Source: Blastocladiella britannica (Eukaryota > Blastocladiomycota > Blastocladiomycetes > Blastocladiales > Blastocladiaceae). Taken from it: a DNA stretch of 30,427 nucleotides. Position 1 is the first letter of the stretch. The number at the start of each line of letters is the position of its first letter. Of this stretch, positions 20,901 to 30,427 are shown piece by piece. A program made the translations under genes and the position numbers. Under the pieces are notes generated by a model that saw only the letters and a list, made by a program, of their open reading frames with translations, ran no database searches and was not told the DNA's origin. The stretch is taken from positions 1 through 30,427 of the forward strand of contig MU624702.1 in NCBI GenBank assembly GCA_025349905.2, written 5' to 3'.

Positions 20901-23900
20901 ATGGCAATCAGTGGGGCCGTGGCGAACCCCATTTCGTCCGCGCCAAGCATGCTCGCCACCGCCACGTCGCGGCCCGTGCGCAGCTGTCCGTCCGTTTGCA
21001 AAATCACGCGGCCACGCAGGTTGTTGAGCACCAACGTCTGGTGCGTTTCCGCCAGGCCCAGCTCCCACGGCAGTCCCGTGGTCTTGATACTGGTCCAGCG
21101 TGCGGCACCGGTCCCTCCATCGTGTCCCGAGATCTAATACAATTTTTATGCGTCAATAATGCGTCAATATTTTGTCGACGCTGAAATCGGAGGAAAGAAA
21201 ATGAATATGTACTAAAATGTGGTGCGCGCCAGCCTTGACAACACCAGCAGCCACCACGCCGACTCCGACTTCGGAAACGAGCTTGACGGAAATGCGAGCG
21301 AGCGGGTTAGCACACTTGAGGTCGAAAATGAGCTGTCGTAGGTCCTCGATCGAGTAAATGTCGTGGTGCGGTGGCGGTGAAATGAGCCCGACGCCGGCGG
21401 TGGACTTGCGGGTCTTTGCAATATCGACCGACACCTTGTACCCGGGCAACTCCCCGCCCTCTCCCGGCTTGGCGCCCTGTGCGACTTTGATCTGGATCTC
21501 GTCGGCGTTGGCAAGGTACGCGGCGGTGACGCCGAACCGGCCCGACGCAACCTGCTTGATCGACGACCGGACCGCCGCGTCGCGCGTGCGCGACTCGTCC
21601 TCGCCGCCCTCGCCCGTGTTGGACTTGCCGCCAATCGCGTTCATCGCCTTGGCCAACGACGTGTGTGCCTCGAGCGAAATGGACCCGTACGACATGGCGC
21701 CGGTCACGAACCGCTTCACAATGGACGTCCACGGCTCCACCTGGTCGAGTGGGATGGCGGCGGGGGCGACATCGCCGTGGACAATCTCCAAGCACCCGCG
21801 CAGCGTGCACCCCTCCACTTGAGCGGCGGTCGCCGCCGCGTACTTGGTGTAAGACGCCTTGTTTTGCGTGCGCACCGCGTCCTGCAGCGACGCGATCGCC
21901 ACCGGGTCGTTGATGTGCTTTTCGCCGCCCTGGCGAGCGTGGAAATCGCTTGCTTCCGGCAGACCCGTGCCGCCCGGACGCGATGGTGAAATCAATCCGG
22001 CCGACGGCTCGGTCGGGAATGCGCGCGCGTGCAGGCACAGCGCATCGGCCGCCAAGTGCTCGAACCCGAGGCCCTGGATACGCGACGGCGTGCCTGGGAA
22101 GCACTTTACAATCACCGACTCGTGCAGTCCGAGCGCTTCAAAGATCTGGGCGCCGCGGTAGCTCTGCAGGGCCGAGATGCCCATCTTGGACATGACCTAT
22201 TTATTCATTGTATTGGTGAGTGTCTGTTCGCACGTCCACGTCCAATAAAAAGAATGCACACCTTCTTGATGCCGTCCACGCAGGCAGTCACGTACATGTC
22301 CACGTCTCCGCCGGCAGCGGCAGCGCACTCGGCCATGAGCCACGGCACTACGATATCCGCGCCATACCCGAGCAGCACGCAAATATGGTGCACCTCACGT
22401 GCCTCGCCCGACCGGGCCACAAGCGCCACCTGCCCTCGCTTGCGCTCTCGCACCAGCGACGCGTGCACGGCACCAATCGCCAGGGCCATGGGCACGCCGA
22501 CGCGCTCAGGCCCGACCTCCGAGTCGTCCAGGATCACCATTGTCGACCCTTGCGCCACGGCTTGTGCGGCCTCGGCGCAGATGCGGTCCACGGCGCCGGC
22601 GAGTCCCGTCGGGCCTTGGGAGACTGGCCACGTGGCGGAAATAGTGAATGCGGGAGTAGCCGACGTGGTGCTGACAGTGGCCAAGTGCCGCTTGACGGCT
22701 CCCAGATCCCATGGCATCAGGATCGGGTGTGGAACTGCGACCAGAGATGGGTGAATGGGTTCGATCGAGAGAAGGTTGCCTTGCGGGCCAATGAAGGTGC
22801 GCGTCGACATGACGAGGGCCTCGCGGATCGGGTCAATTGGGGGGCTATTTTGGTTATGTCAGAATCACATCAAGGCAACAAGCAAAGAAAAAAAAAGAAA
22901 AAAAATGGAACGTACTTGGTGACCTGGGCAAACAATTGACGAAAGTACTCGTACACGAGCTTGGGCTGCGTCGAGAGGCATGCCAGTGGCGCGTCGTTGC
23001 CCATAGATCCTAGCGCCTCCTTACCGGACGTGAGCATGGGCTGGAGGAGCATTGCGACCTGCTCCGACGTGTACCCGAACGCGACCAGGCGCGGATCGGA
23101 CCAAGCTCCTTGTGGGACAGGAACGCCCGTTTGCTGTGCGACAGCCTGTCGCCGCGCCTCGAGTGCATGCCACCACTGTGCGCGCTCGGGCGCGCCATTG
23201 AGCAGTGGCATGATCTGGGGCACTTGAGCGCGCGTCTGGCCACCCAATGCACGCTCAATGCGCTCGCCCGCGCGCCGCTTGAGCTCGTGGTCGTCGACTA
23301 CGCGGCCTTCAAGCGTGTCCACCAGCAAGATGCGGCCGGGCATCAGTCGCCCTTTGGAAATGATCGAGTGCGGGTCCACGGGCACCGCGCCGGCCTCGCT
23401 GGCGCACACCATTACATCTGCGTCCGTCAGGTAGTACCGGCAGGGGCGGAGACCGTTGCGGTCGAGCTGTGCGCCCACGTACCGTCCGTCGGCAAACGTC
23501 ACTAGTGCCGGGCCGTCCCAAGGCTCCATGAGCGTCGACGCCCAGCTGTAGAACGAGCGGCGGGCGTCGTCGGCGGGCGTAGCCTCGGGGATCAGCAGCA
23601 TCACCGACTCGGGCAGCGTCAGGTGGCCGCTCACCACGAGCAGCTCCAGGACGTTATCTTTTTCAATTTTTATACCAAGTCAACATCAATTTTTCACAAT
23701 CGAAATAACGGAGGGGACATACCAAGAGCAGCGGAATCCGAGCCATACTCTTCAATGATGGGAAACAGGTGCTCAATCTCGCGCCCAAACACGGGCGACG
23801 ACATGAGTCCCTCGCGCGCGCGCATCCAGTTCTTGTTCCCGCGCAGGGTATTGATCTCGCCATTGTGGCCAATGAGCCGCATGGGCTGTGCGCGATCCCA

Positions 23901-24731
23901 CGACGGGAACGTGTTGGTAGAGAACCGCGAGTGCACCAGTGCAAAGTGGGCCGTGAACCGGTCGTCAGTCAGATCGGTAAAGTACTCGTACACCTGGGCG
24001 GGCGTGAGGAGGCCCTTGTACACAATGTGGTGCGGGTGCAGCGAGCACGCGTAGAACCACTTGCGCAGCGAGATGCCGTGCGCGGCGCGCTTACGCAGCA
24101 TGAACAGCAGGATCTCGAACTGCCGCTCGTTGAAGGAGCTCATGTCAGAGGAAGTGTTTTTCGGCGTAAAAGACGCGCCGGCGTCGTCGTCCACGCCCAG
24201 GGATGCGGCCGCGGCAGCACCCAGGTCTTGAGCAGCGGCAATGGCGGCGGTGGTGACAAAAGGCTGCTCGATCGCGGGTTCCTTGGCGCCAGCGAATGGA
24301 CCAAGGATATCCGAGCGGCGGGGCACGCGGCGCCATCCCAGGACCGCCAGACCCAGATCGCGCGCCAGCTGCGTAAACTGCAGCTTGGACTCGGAGTACA
24401 CGGGCTCGCTCGGGTTGAGGTACAGGTTCCCGACCGCGTACTGCCCGGCAGCGGGGAGCGTCGCAAACGGCAGCTGGCCCGTTTCGGCCAAGTGCGCAAA
24501 GTACGAGTGCGGCATCGACGTCATGACGCCCGCACCGTCGCCGTCACGCGGATCGGCGCCTGCAGCGCCACGGTGCGCCATGTTGCACAGCAGGTGACGT
24601 GCATCGCTGACAATCTTGTGTGATGGCTGGCCTTTAATGTGGGCAACAAAGCCGACGCCGCACGCGTCCTTTTCGAAGTCGGGGCCCGGGTACAGGCCTT
24701 GGGCAGGGGGGAGGGTATCGGCCCAGCTCAT
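17941..24731 (-). CDS. GLT1: Glutamate synthase, NADH-type (GOGAT), single polypeptide
   Basis: It makes two glutamates from glutamine and 2-oxoglutarate using NADH. Six exons (24731-23723, 23657-22916, 22844-22262, 22196-21213, 21133-19315, 19256-17941) give 2150 residues, close to yeast Glt1. After a 23-residue propeptide the class-II amidotransferase nucleophile Cys24 begins CGVGF, followed by [35 protein letters not shown] and [20 protein letters not shown]. The FMN/2-oxoglutarate domain has [21 protein letters not shown] and [20 protein letters not shown]. The 3Fe-4S ligands are in [12 protein letters not shown] (about residue 1180). The GXGXG domain follows. The beta-type part has CMDCGTPTC and CPAPCEGAC clusters, [13 protein letters not shown] and [14 protein letters not shown]. 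One oddity is [11 protein letters not shown], where homologues usually have Asp in place of the first His. All phases close. Confidence 0.97.
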
Positions 24732-25211
24732 TATACTTTTCTCATGTTCGCGTTAGTTCATTTTTTTTTAACGAAGTGATGTGAGAATTGAGGCAAATCA
24801 AACCTTTCTTGTTCAAACGGAACTTGAGGAAAACTGAGAAGAACGGAAATTGAAGGGGCGCCGGCGCTTTGTCGTCTGTTGTTCTTGCTCAGGAGAACAG
24901 CTCTTTGAATGAAATGAAGAGTCGTTTCTTTCGAAAGAGAAGAAGAGGAGAAGGAGGGCAGAGGACCACCTTTGAGGCGAAGACTCGTCGGGAAAGGACG
25001 GATCCGCGAAAAGGTACGCGTTTTTTTTTTCTTTTTCTTTCTTTTCGTTTATCGCAGGAAAGCTCAGGTGTTACGTTCAAAAGAAAAAAATTCATTCATA
25101 TTTCGGCGGTGACGGCAATCGCTGTGTGAAATTTCTTTTAAAGTTACCACAGCGCCACCGCCCCTTTTTTCCCATGACTGATTAATTAGATGTGGAGTTA
25201 TCTTTTCTCCT
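24732..25211. other. Intergenic region between GLT1 and the RRG9-like gene
   Basis: 480 nt form the GLT1 promoter side and the RRG9-like 3' side. I see T and purine-rich runs, and a perfect 12-bp palindrome TCTTTCGAAAGA at 24927-24938, about 200 nt upstream of the GLT1 ATG. A plus-strand ORF at 24869-25129 is Arg/Lys/Phe-rich owing to base composition and is not supported as a gene. Confidence 0.5.
24927..24938. promoter_or_regulatory. 12-bp palindrome upstream of GLT1
   Basis: TCTTTCGAAAGA is a perfect inverted repeat. It could bind a dimeric regulator of GLT1. In a purine/pyrimidine-biased region it may also be chance. Confidence 0.25.
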
Positions 25212-26289
25212 TTATTTGGTATGCTCGCCGCCACCTGTGAGCCAGCCCCACTCGTCGTGGTCCGCGTCCTTGTGCTCCGCCGTTACACCGCTACTCCTTG
25301 GCAATGGAGGAGGAGGTATTGGCGATGGAACGCGTCGACGCGGGGAAAGTGCATTGGCCGCGGCCCGCACGTCCCGGTCGCGTTGGAGGCTCGCCTCCAC
25401 GTCGGCCATCTCCTGCGCGCGCGTCACCCTTAGCTCAACTGCTTTAGCCACTCGCCACGACTGGCGCGCGCGCTCGCGCACCTCGTCCATGGCCTGTGCG
25501 CGTGAAGGGTCGGGCACAAACTTGGACCGCACAATGCGCTTCACCGACTCGTACCCGATCCGGTAGCTCGCCGACAGCGCGCCAATGCTGAACGTCTTTG
25601 GGTCCTGCGCGTGCAGGAACCGAATGCGGTCCATCACGGAACGTGGGAGTTTCTTGGCCGGGTCCCAGCCCTCGGTCGGCGCGCGGCGTTGCGGTAGGGG
25701 TTGTTGTTGTTGTTGTTGTTTTTGACGAGTCCAGTCATTGCCACCATTCGAAGGGGCCTGCCTCCGCTGAGGCTGCTCGGGGACCAGCGAGACAAAGCTG
25801 TAGCCATCGTCCTCCACTTCCTCCTTCTTTTCTTTTGCCCGTGTTTCTCGCGGTTTTCTGCGTTCATAATCGCGCGAAGGATCACCACGGCGGCCAGCAC
25901 CGCCAAAAGCGCGTGAAGGATGACCATCAGAGTCCATGCGCACGCCCAGATCTTCCAGAATTGAGGCGCGCTTGGGTGGCGGCATGGCCGGTTTGCCCGC
26001 GTTTCGTTTGTTCACGTTCATGAGATCGAGTGGAGACTGGTGGGCCAGCAGCGATGGCGGTGGACCATCAGGTTTTTGTCCATCATCGTTTGAAGATGGC
26101 GGTGGCAAAGTATAGGAGCGAATTTGGCGAAGAATCGGCGGTAATGGTGGTGGTGGTACTGTTGGCTGTTGTTGTCATACACGGATATTCGGTCAACAAC
26201 GCGTCCGATTTTAAAAGATTTCGGCCCCTACGAACGCGTACTGTAAGGAGATATGGCAGTAGCAGCTGTCGGCAGCTCGGTCGCAGCAT
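25212..26289 (-). CDS. RRG9: Rrg9/neugrin-like mitochondrial protein
   Basis: Rrg9 is required for respiratory growth and mitochondrial genome maintenance in yeast. Human neugrin is in a mitochondrial 16S rRNA/RPUSD4 module. The model has exons 26289-26242 and 26165-25212, giving 333 residues with a 76-nt phase-0 intron that starts GTACGC and ends ACAACAG. The 16-residue first exon (MLRPSCRQLLLPYLLT) plus LRQIRSYTLP in the second makes a good presequence with a plausible cleavage site at RS-YT. Without the first exon the ORF has no proper ATG there. The family core lies near residues 184-240: GWDPAKKLPRSVMDRIRFLH, then DPKTFSIGALSASYRIGYES and VKRIVRSKFVPDPS. A poly-Gln tract (nt about 25700-25720) precedes it. 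The tail is a charged helix. Confidence 0.78.
25698..25722. repeat. GTT/AAC microsatellite encoding polyglutamine
   Basis: The GTT-type repeat on the plus strand reads as consecutive glutamine codons on the minus strand within the RRG9-like gene. It probably varies in length. Confidence 0.8.
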
Positions 26290-26417
26290 TGGTGGTTAAT
26301 GGTGGTACGGGTAGGTAAGTCCAATCATTCAAAGCCCAGGAAATTTGTGCATGTCATTTTTCAAATTAAGCATGACTCGGTCGTCACCTCTCTGCGTACA
26401 CAACGAAAAAAAAAAAT
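26290..26417. promoter_or_regulatory. Divergent promoter, RRG9-like and AAA protein
   Basis: 128 nt lie between opposing start codons, with an A-rich tract just upstream of the AAA gene ATG. No specific motif was recognised. Confidence 0.35.
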
Positions 26418-28715
26418 ATGATAAAGCTGCCATTTGCGCTCCAAGACGGCACCTCCTCGATCGCGCTGCCGCCGCCGCCGAGATTGGTTAACCTCGCGAG
26501 CCCACATGTCCTGGTCCAGTCCGAACGAGACGACCAAGTGGTCGTTGCTGCGCGCCTGGCCCACGTCTTGACCACTTCGACCACTTCAGAACCTCTGGTC
26601 ACTCTTCCGAGCGAAATTTACGCGTCGCAGCTGCCAGCACCAACCGCATTGCACTTTCCCGATCCCAGCACCGCTGGTACCAAGGCCACAACGGTCCAGT
26701 ACCTGGTCCGAAGCTCACTTGCGCCATTTGGCATTCTTTCGGCCCACGAGCCACACTTGCGCCGGCTGCTTTCTTGTTTGCCTGCACTGCTTCATGGCCG
26801 GTGGATAGTTACGAACAAAACCACACGCGTCCCTTTGGCCCTGGGCGATGGCTCCCACGTATGGTTGGATCTGCAAATACCTGTGCCCAATCAAGACTTG
26901 ATGGCCATGATTCATGCGCAATCGACGCAATTCTCGCCCGTGACCGACTGCCGGCCGTGGATCCCGAATATCGAGAAAGTGGAAGCGGCCGCCTCTGAGA
27001 TCGTACGCGGACAGCCGGCTCTGGTGCGGGCTATATCGCAGTGGGCGTGCCTGGCGATGCGACACGCATCGCGCGATCGGTCGGCGCCGGCGTTGCATGC
27101 TTTGGTCGCCGGTCCGCCCGGGTCGGGCAAATCGCTCCTGGCGCGTGCCCTTGCTGGTTAGTGCGCCCCTCCTTTTCACTGAAATGAACCTCCACTCACC
27201 TTTTATTTGAATAGCCGCAATGGGTCTGCCCCACTTTCACTTTTCGCTGACGGGCGACCCGCGCTCGCTTCCCTTGGCAGCGCTCACATCGTCCCACGTA
27301 CGCCCCGTCCTGGTCACCATCGATAACCTCGACGCGCTATCCCTACTGCACGCCGACGCGCTCGCGCACACGCTGGATCAGCCCGCCGCGCGCGGGATGG
27401 TGGTCCTGGGCCTGACGTCGCGTCCACACGCGGTGCCCGCTTCACTGCAGCGGTCGGGCCGCATCGCCCGCCACTTTACCGTGCGCCCACCCGCTGACAC
27501 GGTTGCCCGGACTCAGGTATTGGTGGCGATGCTGCCGATGCTTGCGAGCATCGATGCGAGCGCTCTGGAAAGGATTGCTGCGCGCGCGACGGGTATGACG
27601 CCGGGCGATCTGGCGCGCGCGGCTGGGTGTGCGGTGAGCCGGGCCATGGCGCATACCGGAGATAACAATGACCATCAGGATGCGCACGCACATCGAGTTC
27701 TGGCTGAACTGGACGAGGCAGTCCGCCAGATCAAGCCCATGGCCATTATGGATGCTGCGATGGATGTACGATTCATTTTTTGTATTGTTCTGCCCTTTTC
27801 CATCTAACAAACATGTATAACAGGTCCCACCGGTGCGATTCACCGACCTCTACGCCCTCGACTCGGTGGTCGCTGAACTGCACTCGGCCGTTCTCCGCCC
27901 GCTGCAACGGCCGCAAATGTCACGGCTCGGCGTCGCGCGCGGTTTACTTTTGCATGGTCCGCCAGGGTCGGGCAAGTCGCAGCTGGCGTATGCTCTGATT
28001 CAATCGCTCGGGTGGCCGTGCATCCCGCTTGATGTTCGTTTATTTATGCTTTTGTTTTATTTTGTTCCACTCACCAACCAAAATCATAAAAGTCATCACG
28101 GGTCTTGTCCAAAATCGTCGGCGCGTCCGAGCGCGGGATCGCCGACGTGTTTGCGCGTGCGCGAGCCGCCGCGCCGTGCGTGCTGCTAATGGACCAAGTC
28201 GAAACGCTGGGTGCTCGTCGCGGCGCCACAGCCTCGTCGTCCGAGGGCACCGCCGATCGGATCGTTACCAGCTTGTTGACGGAACTCGACGGGATTCTTG
28301 CTGGTGGCCGAGGCCGGTCACAAGGCGATGGTGCTGCTGCTGCTCCGGATATTTTTGTGGTTGCTGGTATGTACGAATCCCGTATGCTACTGTATTGATC
28401 TGTGCCCACATAACCAATAAAACAGTAACAAACCAACCGCACCTGGTGGACCCGGCCTTGCTTCGGCCTGGCCGGCTCGAAATCCACGTCAGCGTCCCGG
28501 CACCCTCAGGGTTGGTAGACGCACAGGCGTTGATCCGAGGGTTCGCGTCTCGGCATCCCGTGGAGACCCAAGGGATCGAAGCGGTGGCAAAGCAAGTAGT
28601 GGGATGGACAGGCGCGCAGATCGAGTCTCTGTTTCGCGAGGCAGCGGTGGCGGCGATCCGGGACAGCGCCACCCGAATCACGGTGGCCACGCTCTTGCAG
28701 TGCGTACCAAAATAA
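26418..28715 (+). CDS. Tandem AAA protein, AFG2/Cdc48-like, both Walker B Glu replaced
   Basis: Five exons (26418-27156, 27215-27765, 27824-28033, 28093-28366, 28426-28715) encode 687 residues with closed phases. An N-domain-like region (to about residue 225) has HGRWIVTNKTTRVPLALGDG. D1 has Walker A GPPGSGKS (about 234) and a shortened fold reaching VLVTIDNLDAL, where the Walker B glutamate is Asn. D2 has VRFTDLYALDSVVAEL, LLHGPPGSGKSQLAYAL (about 474), a pore-loop segment LSKIVGASERGIADVF with Ile for the aromatic residue, and CVLLMDQVETLGARRG with Gln for Glu. TNQPHLVDPALLRPGRLEIH closes it. ATP binding looks possible and hydrolysis doubtful. Size fits AFG2B/SPATA5L1 better than PEX1 or PEX6, but I cannot choose firmly. 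The stop is 44 nt from that of TIM54. Confidence 0.85.
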
Positions 28716-28759
28716 ATAACCTACTAATACGGTCTACATTTCTCTCTCGGCAATAAGAT

Positions 28760-30321
28760 TCAGCGCTCGCGATGGTACACGTCCTCGAGCATCGGATCCG
28801 TGACTACCATCGTTTCGGCCAGCGTCTTCGGATCAACAATGGCCACGCCGAGGTAAGTTAGCTTTTCCAGCTCGCGGTCCACCTTCTTGGGCACAAAGTA
28901 CCGCACCATCAGCTCGAAATGGCGTTTCCGGTACGTCTCCTCCTTTTCGGCGGGCGTCTCCTCCTTGACGTCTTCCTCAATCTTCTTGGTGGAAGCATTG
29001 CCGTCGTCCTCCACTAACTCAGTCGGCACGGTTGATGATAACGACGCAAGTTCCGCGGCGGCAGCAGTCTTGCGCGCGTTCTCGGCCGCAGCGACGATAT
29101 CCCCGGTCGAAAGACCCTCCAGCACAGCTCCCGCGCCCGCACCCGCTCCCGGCAACTGCGGCGTGCGGTCCAACTTGTTGGCCGGCGGCGGCCAGAACGC
29201 GCGCATATCCTCATCGACAACAGGTCCCTCGGCCAACTCCCCGACTGCCAGCCCCTTTTCGGCCGCGACTTTCGACACCCCAAACTCGGTTGCGCCGGCG
29301 GTGGCGTCGGACGTAGGGTCCAGCGTACGGGTGGCACTGAATGCGATCGCGAGCGCGTGGTCGCCGAGCTCCTGGTGCCGCTGGTGCTGGTTGAACCACC
29401 GGTACAGCTTGCGCGGGAAGTTGATCATCCCCGATAACGTGTTGACGGGCACGTACGCGATGGCGGGTAAGGTCGGGTGGTGGTGCGCCGGGTTGGGCGG
29501 CAGTTGCGAGCGGTCCATGGTCCCACCACTACTCCCACCAGAGAACCACCCAGATGAGGCCGAGTTGGACGAGACGGCAGCGAATGCGGCCGCATAGTCC
29601 TCCTCCATCTCGCACTTGGCCTTCGCCAGTCCCTCGCTGTACCCGACCACCAGTTCCTCGTACGGTTTCCGGCCCATGGCAACGTAGGTCCGGTAGTCCT
29701 GCATGCGGTAAAAGTATTTGAGGTCGTCCAGCGGGGACGTCATGACTTTGGCCCGCAGCATGTCGTCGGCGGTCCAGTACTGGTAGCGCTGGATCTTGGC
29801 CAGGGTACCGGCAACGTGGCGCTGGATTCCGCCCGGCGCGTTGGACTCGACCAGGTCGTAGTCGAGAGCGGCGGCGTCGAATACGGGCTGTTATTTGATA
29901 TATTTAGCCAATATATATGTACATTTTTGTGCATATGCCAGTACAGCTCATAAATAGCGTATACAATCAATAGGGCACGAAGTACCTTCATGTACTCGTT
30001 AAACATCTCGCGCGCGGTCCGAATCGAGTCCTCGGGGTGCGGCCGCATCAAGAGCACGCACACTTTGGGCACGCGGTCCTTGGGCGACCAGGGCACGTTG
30101 GCGAGTGCTTTGGCGCGCTCGGCATGCTCGGCCTTGATTTTGTCAGTCAAGTAACTGTCGCGGTACCGTAAGCCCGCGTAGGTCACCAGGACCGACCCAA
30201 AGATCACCCACCCGCGCGAGACGCGAAAGTCGCGCACGCGTTGCAGAAAGGGCTTTGGGTCGACCTTGGGTGGTGGTGTTGCCGTTGTTGTTGTTGTTGT
30301 TGCTGTTGTCGGGTTTTCCAT
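28760..30321 (-). CDS. TIM54: Mitochondrial inner-membrane translocase subunit Tim54
   Basis: Tim54 belongs to the TIM22 complex, which inserts carrier proteins into the inner membrane, and also helps assemble the Yme1 protease in yeast. Exons 30321-29986 and 29887-28760 give 487 residues; the 98-nt intron is phase 0. The N-terminus has a poly-Thr stretch, then basic FLQRVRDFRVSRGW and one membrane span (VIFGSVLVTYAGL). The conserved soluble part follows: VPKVCVLLMRPHPEDSIRTA, REMFNEYMK joined to PVFDAAALDYDLVESNAPGG, and IQRHVAGTLAKI. Later blocks are AIAYVPVNTLSGMINFPRKL, YRWFNQHQRH and EDMRAFWPPPANKLDRTPQL. A Glu/Lys-rich segment (EEDVKEETPAEKEETYRKRH) precedes the C-terminus, where FELMVRYFVPKKVDRELEKL resembles the Tim54 end. 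It is tail-to-tail with the AAA gene. Confidence 0.88.
30282..30307. repeat. GTT microsatellite encoding the poly-Thr stretch of Tim54
   Basis: A GTT-type repeat on the plus strand, interrupted near its end, reads as threonine codons (ACA/ACG-type) on the minus strand near the N-terminus of Tim54. Confidence 0.75.
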
Positions 30322-30427
30322 TTTTTTGTTTTTTCGCGTGCGACGGCAGCGTCTGTGGTTGGACCAGGTTTAGTCGGACTCGAATAAAATCAAAAATAAA
30401 TAGGCGACATTACGAGGTGCGTGCGTG
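30322..30427. other. Upstream flank of TIM54 at the window edge
   Basis: About 100 nt remain upstream of the TIM54 start. A T7 tract precedes the ATG and A-rich sequence follows near 30385-30400. No further gene is visible before the window ends. Confidence 0.4.

Noticed and set aside
19667..21184. 505-codon plus-strand ORF opposite GLT1
   Set aside because: It is antisense to well-conserved GOGAT sequence and its Arg/His/Val-rich composition is what high-GC codon usage produces in the opposite strand.
24869..25129. 86-codon ORF upstream of GLT1
   Set aside because: Runs of Arg, Lys and Phe reflect purine and pyrimidine tracts. There is no sign of conservation or splice context.
26418..28715. 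PEX1 or PEX6 identity for the tandem AAA gene
   Set aside because: The protein is far shorter than either peroxin and I see no PEX1-type N-terminal barrel. An AFG2/Cdc48-type label is safer.
1..30427. tRNA or rRNA genes
   Set aside because: No sequence with a recognisable tRNA B-box/cloverleaf or rRNA core was noticed by eye. A tRNAscan-SE or Infernal run would be needed to exclude them.

Overview
The window is nuclear DNA of a eukaryote with a compact, GC-rich genome. Most genes are broken by short GT..AG introns (about 47-98 nt). Neighbouring genes are often only 30-200 nt apart, head-to-head or tail-to-tail. The proteins point to an early-diverging fungus, most likely a zoosporic one such as Blastocladiomycota. 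The fungal signs are an NADH-type GOGAT of yeast length and Crt10, Rrg9, Tim54 and Utp22 homologues. Genes usually lost in Dikarya (an Integrator INTS11 nuclease, an ARMC1-like protein) are also present, with a 29-residue WW-rich ankyrin-like family that I associate with Blastocladiomycota. The phylum is an inference.

Layout. 1-1.9 kb: an accessory patch with an ankyrin-like repeat gene (minus), bracketed by a roughly 68-bp inverted repeat, and a frameshifted or truncated ORF (minus). 1.9-5.7 kb: UTP22/NOL6 (minus). 5.8-7.4 kb: a CRT10-like WD protein (plus) with a 10-nt microexon. 7.4-7.7 kb: a tiny Cox14-like membrane protein (minus). 7.7-9.2 kb: an unrecognised protein (minus) whose frame is broken at an A12 run. 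9.4-11.1 kb: an ARMC1-like protein (minus). 11.2-14.3 kb: an RGS domain joined in one ORF to an FSP1/AIFM2-like flavoprotein (plus). 14.4-16.5 kb: INTS11 (minus). 16.7-17.9 kb: an unrecognised low-complexity membrane-anchored protein (plus). 17.9-24.7 kb: GLT1, six exons (minus). 25.2-26.3 kb: RRG9/neugrin-like (minus). 26.4-28.7 kb: a tandem AAA protein with both Walker B glutamates replaced (plus). 28.8-30.3 kb: TIM54 (minus).

The genes do not form one pathway. Several are mitochondrial or probably so (Tim54, Rrg9-like, Cox14-like, ARMC1-like and, by family, possibly FSP1-like). The others serve ribosome biogenesis (Utp22), RNA 3'-end processing (INTS11), nucleotide-pool regulation (Crt10) and ammonium assimilation (Glt1). 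Exon models were built by hand from frames and splice signals. Each multi-exon model sums to a multiple of three except the 7.7-9.2 kb gene, which has one surplus base.

The most unusual object is the RGS-FSP1 fusion at 11160-14280. It couples a G-protein regulatory domain to a quinone-reductase-type flavoprotein, with basophilic kinase motifs in its tail. Next are the doubly substituted AAA protein and the inverted-repeat-bracketed ankyrin gene.
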